DNA of 64,000 nt, from contig CM031626.1 of assembly GCA_018398815.1 (NCBI GenBank), positions 38,203,400-38,267,399 of the forward strand, read 5' to 3'. Below the pieces are notes generated by a model, which did not search any database, was not told the origin of the DNA, and saw nothing but the letters and a program-made list of their open reading frames with translations. This DNA is from Conus ventricosus. Lineage: Eukaryota > Mollusca > Gastropoda > Neogastropoda > Conidae. This document shows positions 9,722-20,269 of this stretch, piece by piece (the stretch's first letter is position 1; each line of letters opens with the position of its first letter). A program made the translations under genes and the position numbers.

Positions 9722-12700
9722 GTCCCTGAAACTATCAACACTGTCAGTCACACTGTATCTAAATCACCGTCCATGAAACTACCCACACTGTCAGTCACAC
9801 TGTATCTAAATCACAGTCCATGAAACTACCAATACTGTCAGAAACTACCCACACTGTCAGTCATACTGTATCTAAATCACAGTCCATGAAACTACCAACA
9901 CTGTCAGTCACACTGTATCTAAATCACAGTCCATGAAACTACCAACACTGTCAGTCACACTGTATCTAAATCACAGTCCATGAAACTACCCACACTGTCA
10001 GTCACACTGTATCTAAATCACAGTCCATGAAACTATCAACACTGTCAGTCACACTGTATCTAAATCACAGTCCATAAAACTACCAACACTGTCAGTCACA
10101 CTGTATCTAAATCATAGTCCATAAAACTACCCACACTGTCAGTCACACTGTATCTAAATCACAGTCCATGAAACTATCAACACTGTCAGTCACACTGTAT
10201 CTAAATCACAGTCCATGAAACTACCAACACTGTCAGTCACACTGTATCTAAATCACAGTCCATGAAACTACCAACACTGTCAGAAACTACCCACACTGTC
10301 AGTCACACTGCATCTAAATCACAGTCCATGAAACTACCCACACTGTCAGTCACACTATATCTAAATCACAGTCCATGAAACTACCCACACTGTCAGTCAC
10401 ACTGTATCTAAATCACAGTCCATGAAACTACCAACACTGTCAGTCACACTGTATCTAAATCACAGTCCATGAAACTACCCACACTGTCAGTCACACTATA
10501 TCTAAATCACAGTCCATGAAACTACCAATACTGTCAGAAACTACCCATACTGTCAGTCACACTGCATCTAAATCACAGTCCATGAAACTACCAACACTGT
10601 CAGTCACACTGCATCTAAATCACAGTCTATGAAACTACCCACACTGTCAGTCACACTGCATCTAAATCACAGTCCATGAAACTATCAACATTGTCAGTCA
10701 CACTGCATCTAAATCACAGTCCATGAAACTACCGTCACTGTCAGTCACACTGCATCTAAATCACAGTCCATGAAACTACCAACACAGTCAGAAACTATCC
10801 ACACTGTCAGTCACACTGCATCTAAATCACAGTCCATGAAACTACCCACACTGTCAGTCACACTGTGTCTAAATCACAGTCCATGAAACTATCAACACTG
10901 TCGGTCACACTGTATCTAAATCACAGTCCATGAAACTACCAACACCATCAGTCACACTGTATCTAAAAATCACAGTCCATGAAACTACTAACACTGTCAG
11001 TCACACTGTATCTAAATCACAGTCCATGAAACTACCAACACTGTCAGAAACTACCCACACTGTCAGTCACACTGTATCTAAATCACTGTCCATGAAACTA
11101 CCCACACTGTCAGTCACACTGTATCTAAATCACAGTCCATGAAACTATCAACACTGTCGGTCACACTGTATCTAAATCACAGTCCATGAAACTACCAACA
11201 CTGTCAGTCACACTATATCTAAATCACAGTCAATGAAACTACCCACACTGTCAGTCACACTGTATCTAAATCACAGTCCATGAAACTACCAACACTGTCA
11301 GTCACACTGTATCTAAATCACAGTCCATGAAACTACCCACACTGTCAGTCACACTGCATCTAAATCACAGTCCATGAAACTACCAACACTGTCAGAAACT
11401 ACCCACACTGTCAGTCACACTGCATCTAAATCACAGTCCATGAAACTACCCACACTGTCAGTCACACTGCATCTAAATCACAGTCCATGAAACTACCCAC
11501 ACTGTCAGTCACACTGTGTTTAAATCACAGTCCATGAAACTACCAACACTGTCAGAAACTATCCACACTGTCAGTCACACTGTATCTAAATCACAGTCCA
11601 TGAAACTACCCACACTGTCAGAACCTATCCACACTGTCAGTCACACTGTATCTAAATCACAGTCCATGAAACTACCCACACTGTCAGTCACACTGTGTCT
11701 AAATCACAGTCCATGAAACTACCCACACTGTCAGTCACACTGTATCTAAATCACAGTCCATAAAACTACCCACACTGTCAGTCACACTGCATCTAAATCA
11801 CAGTCCATGAAACTACCAACACTGTCAGAAACTACCCACACTGTCAGTCACACTGCATCTAAATCACAGTCCATGAAACTACCCACACTGTCAGTCACAC
11901 TGCATCTAAATCACAGTCCGAGAAAATACCCACACTGTCAGTCACACTGTGTCTAAATCACAGTCCATGAAACTACCAACACTGTCAGAAACTATCCACA
12001 CTGTCAGTCACACTGTATCTAAATCACAGTCCATGAAACTACCCACACTGTCAGAACCTATCCACACTGTCAGTCACACTGTATCTAAATCACAGTCCAT
12101 GAAACTACCCACACTGTCAGCCACACTGTGTCTAAATCACAGTCCATGAAACTACCCACACTGTCAGTCACACTGTATCTAAATCACAGTCCATAAAACT
12201 ACCCACACTGTCAGTCACACTGCATCTAAATCACAGTCCATGAAACTACCAACACTGTCAGAAACTACCCACACTGTCAGTCACACTGCATCTAAATCAC
12301 AGTCCATGAAACTACCCACACTGTCAGTCACACTGCATCTAAATCACAGTCCATGAAACTACCGACACTATCAGTCACACTGTATCTAAATCACAGTCCA
12401 TGAAACTACCCACACTGTCAGTCACACTGCATCTAAATCACAGTCCATGAAACTACCAACACTGTCAGAAACTACCAACACTGTCAGTCACACTGTGTTT
12501 AAATCACAGTCCATGAAACTACCAGCACTGTCAGTCATGCTGTATCTAAATCACAGTCCATGAAACTACCAACACTGTCGGTCGCACTGTATCTAAATCA
12601 CAGTCCATGAAACTACCCACACTGTCAGTCACACTGTATCTAAATCACAGTCCATGACACTACCAACACTGTCAGTCACACTGTATCTAAATCACAGTCC

Positions 12701-13215
12701 ATGAAACTACCAACACTGTCGGTCGCACTGCATCTAAATCACAGTCCATGAAACTACCAGCACTGTCAGTCATGCTGTATCTAAATCACAGTCCATGAAA
12801 CTACCAACACTGTCGGTCGCACTGTATCTAAATCACAGTCCATGAAACTACCAACACTGTCAGTCACACTGTATCTAAATCACAGTCCATGAAACTACCA
12901 ACACTGTCAGTCACACTGTATCTAAATCACAGTCCATGAAACTACCAACACTGTCAGTCACACTGTATCTAAATCACAGTCCATGAAACTACCAACACTG
13001 TCAGTCACACTGTATCTAAATCACAGTCCATGAAACTACCAACACTGTCAGTCACACTGTATCTAAATCACAGTCAATAAAACTACCAACACTGTCGGTC
13101 GCACTGTATTTAATAAATCACAGTCCATGAAACTACCAACACTGTCAGTCACACTATATCTAAATCACAGTCCATGAAACTACCAACACTGTCAGTCACA
13201 CTGTGTCTAGAACAC
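9722..13215. repeat. 3.5-kb satellite-like array of 47-bp units
   Basis: Roughly 70 units have consensus AAATCACAGTCCATGAAACT followed by ACCCACACTGTCAGTCACACTGTATCT. Many units carry an extra 19 bp insertion (ACACTGTCAGAAACTACCC) that marks higher-order structure. The block around 11390-11810 is repeated almost exactly 433 bp downstream, at about 11823-12245. The open frames across it are artefacts. Confidence 0.97.
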
Positions 13216-13239
13216 AGACCATGAAATGTGTTCTCTTCG

Positions 13240-13480
13240 GACACTTTGCACACCCTTCCATTTGACGTCCACTCTAGTCAGGACAACAGAGTGGGACAGT
13301 CTGCTAGCAGACTATCTCATGTCCACTCTTAGTGCTGTGAAATCTGACGGACTGGTGGCAAACCATCTCCTTCCCGCTCTTGTTAAGTCTGACAGAATGG
13401 TGTCAAAGCATTCCACACTGAGTGCTGTGAAATCTGAGAGCCTGCTGGCAAACCGTTCACTTCCACACTTAGTGTTGTGA
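13240..13480. repeat. Degenerate ~60-bp repeat, about 4 units
   Basis: The units share AGTGCTGTGAAATCTGA and GGCAAACC.TCTCCTTCC segments. Divergence is high compared with the adjoining 47 bp array. Confidence 0.7.
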
Positions 13481-13675
13481 ATTCTGCATTTTTCTTTTTT
13501 TCTTTTTTTTTTGTGCCTTAGTAACAAAGCAAATGTTTTTTTTTATGCAAAGACCATAAACCAAAATCAAATAAAAATGTGTTGTGAATTCTGCTTTTTT
13601 GTCCTTAGCCAGAAAGCGAACTTTTTTTTGTAAAGACCATTTCAAACTAAATCAAAATAAAACAAAAACGTGCTT
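13465..13675. repeat. Direct duplication of about 105 bp
   Basis: Two copies start with GTTGTGAATTCTGC, at about 13473 and 13583. Each contains a T-rich run, an AGAAAGC/ACAAAGC block, GCAAAGACCAT and AATCAAAATAAAA. Confidence 0.75.
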
Positions 13676-13794
13676 CCGTCATGTTCACGTCACTCTTCCT
13701 TTTCTCATTTTTTTTCACCCAAATCTTGGAAAGATTTTTTTTTTCCTGGTCTTTGAACCAGTACTGATGATGAAGCTTTGCCAGCAGTTTAAAT

Positions 13795-14020
13795 CTGATC
13801 AGAGAAGTCAGCAAAGAAGTCATCACAAAACTGCCAAAGCCAATCAGAAGCCTCTGCAAAGAAGTCTTCAAAAAACTGCAAAAGCCAATCACAGACTCCA
13901 GCATAGAAGTAAAAAAAAAGAAAAAGAAAAAAAAAAACTACCAAAGCCAAACACAGACCTCAGCAAAGAAGTCATTTAACATTTGCCAAAGCCAATTAGG
14001 TACCCCAGCAAAGAAGTCAT
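13795..14020. repeat. ~50-bp minisatellite, 4-5 units
   Basis: The units share CAGCAAAGAAGTCATCA and AAACTGCCAAAGCCAATCA. An A-rich expansion splits the third unit near 13909-13940. Confidence 0.8.
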
Positions 14021-14364
14021 GAAAACAGCCAGTCTAGCAAAAGAAACCAAGTGCATTGTTTCGGGTGCGTTATTTCCTATTTCCTTGCAAGCTGCCGAGG
14101 TTCCAGCAGGAATGCCACAAAGAAAAAAGCCAAACTGTGCGTGGACTTCACTTGTTTCACTGGCCACGTGAATGGTAAGAGACGGGGCTCCTCAGTGACT
14201 GATAACACTGGCTGGTCTATGAGTGCATGTTTGTGTTACAATGTTCCCATTCATCTTGAAATGTTTAAAACAATGTATTAGATGGGAAAGCAAAATGAGC
14301 ATGTCAGCACAAGTGTTTCTGTGCATCAGACACTTCAGTGACTGGACAGGGACGATGACATCCT
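14021..14364. other. Unassigned
   Basis: No convincing exon or repeat was recognised. Confidence 0.5.
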
Positions 14365-14645
14365 GACCCCACCTTTGACCACAGAGGTGACACAGGTCAC
14401 CAACCCACCTCACAGAAGGCTGTCTCCAACACTGCTGTTATCACCCCACCCTTCACCACTGAGGAAACATGGGCTATAAACCCACCTCACTGAAGCTTGT
14501 CTCCAACACTGCTGTTATCACCACACCTTTCGCCACACAGGTGACATGGGTCATCAACTCATTAACTCATCTCACAGACACTGTCATCTCCAACACTTGC
14601 TAGTACCGCCCTATCTTACGCCACTGACACAACCTGAGCCATCAA
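14365..14645. repeat. ~87-bp minisatellite, 3-4 units
   Basis: The units share CCAACACTGCTGTTATCACC, CACACAGGTGACA and ATCAACCCACCTCAC segments with moderate divergence. Confidence 0.8.
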
Positions 14646-14901
14646 TCTAATTCAAAGTGATGACATTTTTCCAACTGAATCTCCAGCCACACCACCTCTC
14701 AGAAAGACTGTATCTTTTACAATATGGTGATTTTGTAACATTCCATCTCTCTCCCTCTCTCTCTCTGGCTAAGAATATAGGTCATGATTACACTAAGCAT
14801 TAGGAAGCACTAGCAACTGCAGCAGTAGGAAATGAAAACAAAAGCCAGGTCAAAGCATCAGTATAACAAACTCAGGAACTCCAATCTCAAAGTGCTCTTA
14901 C
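14646..14901. other. Unassigned
   Basis: A short (CTCTCT)n run near 14750 is the only feature recognised. Confidence 0.5.
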
Positions 14902-14922
14902 CTGACGGAGTTGCCGCTTCAC
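14902..14922 (-). CDS. Candidate 21-nt microexon, minus strand (tentative)
   Basis: On the minus strand a pyrimidine-rich acceptor (GGCTTGCTTGTCCAG) is followed 21 nt later by a near-perfect donor (GTCAG|GTAAGAG). The enclosed 21 nt would encode VKRQLRQ in phase 0/0. In that phase it can follow the candidate exon at 16792-16857 and precede the one ending at 9410. Short, basic, in-frame microexons are known in animal genes. Splice-site pairs this close can also occur by chance, and no transcript evidence is available. Confidence 0.3.
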
Positions 14923-15217
14923 CTGGACAAGCAAGCCAGCCATGTCATCATCATCATAAACTCAGTGGTCATCAACATATTATCCACTTACCACCAGCAT
15001 CAACAACATGCACTACAAATCAGCCACACAGGAGACAAATGGCAAAAACAAAAAAAACAAAAAAAAACAACCAAACAAAATCAACCACAACCAAACATAC
15101 ATCCCTAACATGTCAGGAGGAAGGTGGGGGAAAGGCACATGTGTGTTTTGTAACAGCCCCCCCCCCCCCCCCCCCCCCAAACCCCGTCCACATTTAACAA
15201 ACTTCAAACTTCCCACC
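14923..15217. other. Low-complexity A-rich and poly-C sequence
   Basis: An A/C-rich block at about 15040-15090 and a poly-C run at 15157-15178. No gene was seen. Confidence 0.7.
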
Positions 15218-15407
15218 CCAGTCAGTCCACTTTTCAATGGCAGCAGTTGTATGCACTACCTTATCTCCCATTTGTCTTTTTTAATGGCAGAAGTTGTATG
15301 CACCCCCATGTCCCCAGTCAGTCCATATTTTTTCTTAAATGGCAGAAGGTGTATATATATATACTCCCATATCCCGGTCAGTCCATTTTTTTCTTAAATG
15401 GCAGAAG

Positions 15408-15455
<48 letters not shown>

Positions 15456-15613
15456 TATACTCCCATATCCCGGTCAGTCCATTTTCAATGGCAGAAGTTG
15501 TATGCACCCCCATGTCCCCAGTCAGTCCATTTTTTTTCTTAAATGGCAGAAGGTGTATATATATATATACTCCCATATCCCGGTCAGTCCATTTTTTTCT
15601 TAAATGGCAGAAG

Positions 15614-15688
<75 letters not shown>

Positions 15689-15759
15689 TCCCATATCCCG
15701 GTCACTCCATTTTTCAATGGCAGAAGTTGTATGCACCCCCATGTCCTCACAGTCAGTCC

Positions 15760-15765
<6 letters not shown>
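15218..15765. repeat. ~70-bp minisatellite interleaved with (TA)n
   Basis: About seven units share CCGGTCAGTCCATTTTTTTC, TTAAATGGCAGAAGGTGTA and CTCCCATATCC or CACCCCCATGTCC. (TA)n tracts have expanded to different lengths inside several units, around 15410, 15560, 15618 and 15645. A poly-A run follows at 15763-15790. Confidence 0.9.
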
Positions 15766-15792
<27 letters not shown>

Positions 15793-15872
15793 CCAAAAAC
15801 GGCCATCTAAGTGTTTGTTCATCCATCATTTTGAATGCTGTTCATCGAGCCTGAACATGATCCAACTGATTC

Positions 15873-15957
15873 AAACACCTGTGATTCAAACACCTGTGAT
15901 TCAAACACCTGTGATTCAAACACCTGTGATTCAAACACCTGTGATTCAAACACCTGT
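15873..15957. repeat. 15-bp tandem repeat, 6 units
   Basis: Perfect repeats of ACACCTGTGATTCAA. Confidence 0.95.
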
Positions 15958-15995
15958 CTGTTTTGTAATTTGTTTGTTCCTTCCCTTGGGGGCTG

Positions 15996-16062
15996 GTGAG
16001 TTGATTTTAACGTGGTGACAGCCCTGATGTGAGTTGATTTTAACGTGGTGACAGCCCTGATG
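15996..16062. repeat. 34-bp direct duplication
   Basis: Two copies of GTGAGTTGATTTTAACGTGG plus TGACAGCCCTGAT lie in tandem. Confidence 0.9.
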
Positions 16063-16121
16063 TGGCCCTTTGCGGTCGGCTGGGCTATAAGCAACATTAT
16101 CTTATCTTATCTTATCTTATC
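16063..16121 (+). mobile_element. Possible SINE/RTE-type 3' tail
   Basis: GCGGTCGGCTGGGCTATAAG followed by CAACA and (TATCT)n resembles the 3' end of RTE/SINE families that finish in a short tandem repeat. The body upstream was not recognised, so only the tail is called. Confidence 0.4.
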
Positions 16122-16725
16122 CCTTGGGGGCTCAAAAATTCTGTTTTTGCTTTCAACAAATTCAGAATTTGTAATCAACCCAAAGAGATGACCAGGCAAA
16201 AACTCAAGAAAGAAAGAGAGGAAAACCTCCTGCCTGCAGCGCTCGCTCTGCTGAGGGAAGAAGGGCCAACATTAGCACAGTAGTTGCCTCCTGTGTGGAA
16301 CTGATGGTGTCCAGTCTTAGTGGCGTACCACGCAGTCAGTCACATTAGGGGAAAAAAAGAACAAAATACATCCAAAGGTGCGGGTGGGACCAAGAGAAGT
16401 ACCGTCTTCAACTGCCGAACAAACCAGTCAGGAGTAATCCTGCACCACCCTTGGAAGCCTCTGCTGTGTTCACCTAAGGTGCAGGTACGCACAAGACATT
16501 CCGTTAAGACGTCAAGAACATAATTGCTTCCTGGCAGATGCCATTGTGTAATGGCCACCATATGAGACACGACAGAACCTCCACAGGAGCGTTCCCATGG
16601 GTGTACCAGCCCATGTTTCATGACTGCTGAGCCCACCGGCGAAAAACGCCACTGACAAGCAACTGCCATGTGCATCCCGCAGCCTCGCTCGTTGCTTAGT
16701 GATGTGCCTCACAGTCAGCTATATG
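16122..16725. other. Unassigned
   Basis: A short plus-strand lysine/glutamate-rich open stretch near 16190 shows no supporting splice or homology signal. Nothing else was recognised. Confidence 0.5.
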
Positions 16726-16782
16726 AGAAAGGAACACAAAGGAACACAAAGGAACACAAAGGAACACAAAGGAACACAGCAA
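16726..16782. repeat. 10-bp tandem repeat (GGAACACAAA)n
   Basis: About five perfect units lie immediately next to the candidate exon at 16792-16857. Confidence 0.9.
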
Positions 16783-16791
16783 AACCACCAC

Positions 16792-16857
16792 CCTGAAAAA
16801 GCGCGCCTGTGACTGGGAAAGACTTGTAACACTATCTGCAGCTGATGAAGATGAACT
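16792..16857 (-). CDS. Candidate 66-nt exon, Ser-rich, minus strand (tentative)
   Basis: On the minus strand an acceptor (CCCACCTCCAG) precedes an open stretch SSSSSAADSVTSLSQSQ then ARFFR. It ends at a possible donor (TTCAGG|GTGGTG). The length is 66 nt, phase 0 at both ends. In one frame the candidate exon at 18837-18993 ends in phase 0, so the two could be joined. The donor lacks the usual A at +3 and is weak. The function is unknown; the stretch is serine-rich and probably disordered. Confidence 0.25.
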
Positions 16858-17050
16858 CTGGAGGTGGGTCACAAACTCCAGCAGACAGGGCCAGAATGGG
16901 GTCACACCAACGCTGGCCACACTGTTCACAGACAGCTCAGGGACAGGCTGGGGGTGTGCGTGTGTCTAGTTACATCACAATGAAGATGAAACTTCTACTC
17001 ACGGCTTATAGGATGAATCAGATAAAAAGCAACAAAAACAACAACAACGC

Positions 17051-18580
17051 ATGAATTATCTGGAACTTAAGTCCATCTTTCTTGCCCTCCAAACTATGCT
17101 GTCCAAAGTACCTGGTCAGACCTGACAACTCTCCTGCTGATAGTTGTATAAGCAAAAGGATGTCCCAGAACATCAGAGCTCTCAGACAACATGTCTAAAT
17201 AAATCTGGCTTTGGTGCATCGACAGAAGCATCACTGTTAAGTGTACATACACTGCAGGAGCAGATAATGAGAGAGCAGACAATCTTTCAACATTTTGGCA
17301 AAGACACTGAATGGAAACTAGATTCAGGCCCATTGCTCAAAGCACTCCAATGGCTAAACCTTTGCCCATGACATCAGTTTGATAAATACGCTTCTTTTCA
17401 ACCTGACCCACATACCCTTGCTGTGGATGCTTTCAGCACTGGCTGGACTGGTCTTTCCTTCTACAGCTTTCCCCATTTCAGCCTTCTACCATGAGCGTTG
17501 CAAAACATTGCCAGGGAATAAGTAGAACTAGAAGGGATAACAATAGCTTCCCTGTGGAAAAACCAGAAGTTTAATCCAATGCTGACAAAAAACAAGCAGA
17601 CCAATCCGTCTGTCCATCAGGACTGTCTCCTTTCCCAGCCCTGTGATCCAAAACAGAAACTTTAACAGCCCCTCTCGTAAAATTAAAAAAATATATATAT
17701 ATTACTGCTATATTTGATATCCATAGACAATGGGAACATCTGGTCTTTCAGCAGTGCCACCAACACAGTCATGCACTCATGGCAAGCACCCACTCAACAA
17801 ACGTACAGCTACTTCATCAACAAATGGCAGAGACACGCCAGTGGTTGGAAGGTGGATCATGTTTCACCACTCCCAGTGGAGGTGTCAATTTTCTGGCCCA
17901 CCTGTGCAAAGACATGGGTGCTTCACCTACCACCACTGGTAAGTGCAGTCTGCACTTTCTTACCTAAACAAGCTTGACCGGGTTTCACTTGGAAACACAG
18001 AATTAGTTCGCAGATACATAAAAAGGTGCCTTCAAGGAAAACCAAAATTTCCCTCAACAACAAAAAAAAAAACCCACCTAAAATGACAACTTAGTTCTAT
18101 AGGTTGAAAAGTTGGACCCCTTAGAAAAGCTCACTATGAAAAACCTTTGACAGAGACTTGCAATGCTTTTTGTCCTACTCACTGGACAGCAATGCCAAAT
18201 TGTACATGCACTGGATATTTCAAGGCACGTGTCTAAAAGACAATAAATGAACATTTTCATGTGAGTGGTTTTTTTAACCTTATGAAACGTGGGTCCCACC
18301 AAGTCCTGACTGAATTGTTTCAGTACAAAACAAACTTACAAATCAGGCAAATGTAACAGGTGATGTGCAATGCTTTATTCTGTTGAACAGGGATGTTGCA
18401 AAACCCACCAATTCTTTTAATCTACCATCATGGACAAAGGAAACTCCAACTGAAGCACCCCACAAAGGACCCCATTATCTTACTAGCCATTCCCAGTGAT
18501 GTAGTTGTGCACCTATATAGTATTAACGTTCCCTTCACTTATCGCTCATTTAAAGAAAAAAAAAGTAGTTTAACAGCATT
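17051..18580 (+). mobile_element. Broken DIRS-like (tyrosine-recombinase) retrotransposon
   Basis: Plus-strand translation, across stops and frameshifts, shows an RNase H region starting MNYLELKSIFLALQTML at 17051. A DN.PAD..ISK block near 17124 matches 'tDNttA..yInk'. DPHTLAVDAFSTGWTGL lies near 17400 and TIASLWKNQKFNPML near 17545. The YR N-terminal domain follows (SWQAPTQQTYSYFINKWQRH, near 17781), then GNTELVRRYIKRCL and a region with FHVSGFFNLMK.GSH near 18255. This order (RNase H, then tyrosine recombinase) is that of DIRS-like elements. RT, the catalytic recombinase H..R/Y residues and terminal repeats were not found, so it is a truncated fossil. Confidence 0.65.
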
Positions 18581-18608
18581 ATAACCTACATTACATCCAT
18601 ATAGGTGG

Positions 18609-18621
18609 TCCACACACACAC

Positions 18622-18665
<44 letters not shown>

Positions 18666-18782
18666 TGAACAAAGAAACATCCCCCCCACACATAAACATA
18701 CACATTTTAACCAGACCCACACACACAAATGCACACACGCATACACACACACACACACACGTACACACACACACACACACAT
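18609..18782. repeat. Compound (CA)n microsatellite
   Basis: Two CA blocks are separated by about 50 bp. Confidence 0.95.
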
Positions 18783-18836
18783 AAGAAGCTAAGCACACTG
18801 TCCGGGCAAAGGGAGGCAAGCTACCTCGTGCCTTAC

Positions 18837-18993
18837 CTCCGTCTCCACTGGCGTTGGAGGACTGGGAAGAGGCGGGGTGTTGGCGGGGGTGGGGGCTGGG
18901 CGGGGGTGGTCGTAGTGGGATTCTGGGGGGTCCTCCAGGGGGGCTTGTGTTGCTGGCTGGGCACGTCGTAACACAGCTCTGCGTAGCTGACAC
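18837..18993 (-). CDS. Candidate 157-nt proline-rich exon, minus strand (tentative)
   Basis: On the minus strand the acceptor GACGGGAACACAG|GTGTC and the donor CGGAG|GTAAGG delimit 157 nt that are open in all three frames. In phase it can read LEDPPESHYDHPRPAPTP followed by a proline-rich stretch ending PVETE. That frame continues into the candidate exon at 16792. An alternative frame reads PPSPHPRQHPASSQSS. Either way it is a proline/serine-rich, probably disordered segment. High GC compared with its neighbours supports constraint. The adjacent minisatellite unit contains the same GACGGGAACGCAG acceptor-like string. The product is not recognised. Confidence 0.35.
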
Positions 18994-19455
18994 CTGTGTT
19001 CCCGTCACAATCAACACATTGCCTCACTCTGTACAACAGCTTCCACCACACAATCAACACACTTCATCACTTAGTGTATGTCTGCGTTCCCGTCACAATC
19101 AACACATTGCCTCACTCTGTACAACAGCTTCCACCACACAATCAACACACTTCATCACTTAGTGTATGTCTGCGTTCCCGTCACAATCAACACATTGCCT
19201 CACTGCGTTCCCATCACTATCAACACATTGCCTCACTCTGTGTACATCAGCCTTCCTCGCACAATCAACACACTTCATCACTTAAAGAGTACATCTACTT
19301 CCCCATCACAATCAACACTCTTCTACACTCTTTGTACCCTTGCTTTCCCTCACAATCAGCACGCTTTTCCCTTACCAAATATGTTCCTATCACACTTCAA
19401 GACACTGTCATCACTCTGTATACATCTAAGATCCTGTCACAATCAACACACTTTC
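18994..19455. repeat. ~55-bp minisatellite (CCCGTCACAATCAACACATT)
   Basis: About eight degenerate units share CCCGTCACAATCAACACATT, GCCTCACTCTGT and a variable spacer. The first unit overlaps the acceptor of the candidate exon at 18837-18993. A related array lies at 34040-34340. Confidence 0.85.
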
Positions 19456-19462
19456 ATCACCA

Positions 19463-19978
19463 AAATAGCTCAGTTGATAGAGCGCCGGACTTGTAATAAT
19501 CTTGGTGATCCTGGGGTTGCGGGTTCAAATCTCTGCCGGGCCATTTTGGTACAGGGGGATTTTTCCCTCAGAGTTAACATTGGTTCTGACTCCTATTTCC
19601 CATACAGTCCTCCGAATGAGACTATAAACCGAGGTTCTGTGCGTGAACGCACGCATTGCCATAACATCTTGCACAGACGTAAAATCCCATCACCAGCTTT
19701 GGGAAAAGAAGGCCAGTTTGGCCGTTGGTATGGATGACACTTATACATAGCGTGCACCCTGCATAAGAAATGGAAAGAATGAAGGAAGAAAGGAAACTGA
19801 GTGAACGCTATTGAATAATATCGATTGGATGACACGGGAAATGACCGAATGAAGCACCAGCTGCCAGCTCTTCAGTCAGCATTACCCAGGTAGGCAGCCT
19901 GTTGTGTAAATGAGCGTGGATTGTAAAGTGCTTAGAGCTTGGTCTCTAACCGAGAACAGGTGCTTTTCAAGTATTCAT

Positions 19979-19982
<4 letters not shown>
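19463..19982 (+). mobile_element. tRNA-derived SINE
   Basis: The 5' head is tRNA-like. An A-box region reads TAGCTCAGTTGATAGAGCGC and a B box reads GGTTCAAATCT, within a sequence that ends in a GCCGGGCC acceptor-like arm. It is followed by an unrelated body of about 400 bp. The 3' end (GTAAAGTGCTTAGAGC, then GGTCTCTAACCGAG) is the kind of conserved SINE tail seen in invertebrates. A (TA)n run follows at 19980-20022. The non-tRNA body and the microsatellite tail argue for a SINE rather than a functional tRNA gene. Confidence 0.75.

Positions 19983-20022
<40 letters not shown>
19980..20022. repeat. (TA)n microsatellite at SINE 3' end
   Basis: The TA run directly follows the SINE tail. Confidence 0.9.
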
Positions 20023-20028
<6 letters not shown>

Positions 20029-20195
20029 AAAAATATTATTAAAATGAAGTGCTAAAATTCATCTACAAGCTTGTTTCAAGATATGTCTCTCTCCTCAGGA
20101 TGACTTTTTTGTGGCACGCCAACGGTCTTTTATGGCGTGCGGGACCTGACCTTGTCTCTGTGTGTGCGGGTTTCGTTTGCTGCACGTGGGCCTGT

Positions 20196-20258
20196 GGTGT
20201 GTGTGTGTGTGTGTGTGTGTGGTTGGTTTTTGTTTTTTTGTTTTTTTTGTTTTTTAGG
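20196..20258. repeat. (GT)n and T-rich tract
   Basis: A GT run of about 24 bp is followed by GTTTTTT repeats. Confidence 0.9.
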
Positions 20259-20269
20259 GCCTGTTCAGG

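Noticed and set aside
13226..13480. 84-codon plus-strand gene
   Set aside because: The frame lies in a degenerate 60 bp tandem repeat.
16184..16283. Charged plus-strand peptide (RQKLKKEREENLLPAALALL) as an exon
   Set aside because: There is no acceptor or donor of quality around it, and it is too short to tell from chance.
18591..19017. 143-codon minus-strand protein rich in Pro, Cys and Val
   Set aside because: Half of it is CA-repeat translation. Only the splice-bounded part at 18837-18993 was kept, as a tentative exon.
19463..19536. Functional tRNA gene
   Set aside because: A and B boxes are present but the sequence continues into a SINE body and tail, and the cloverleaf pairing is poor.
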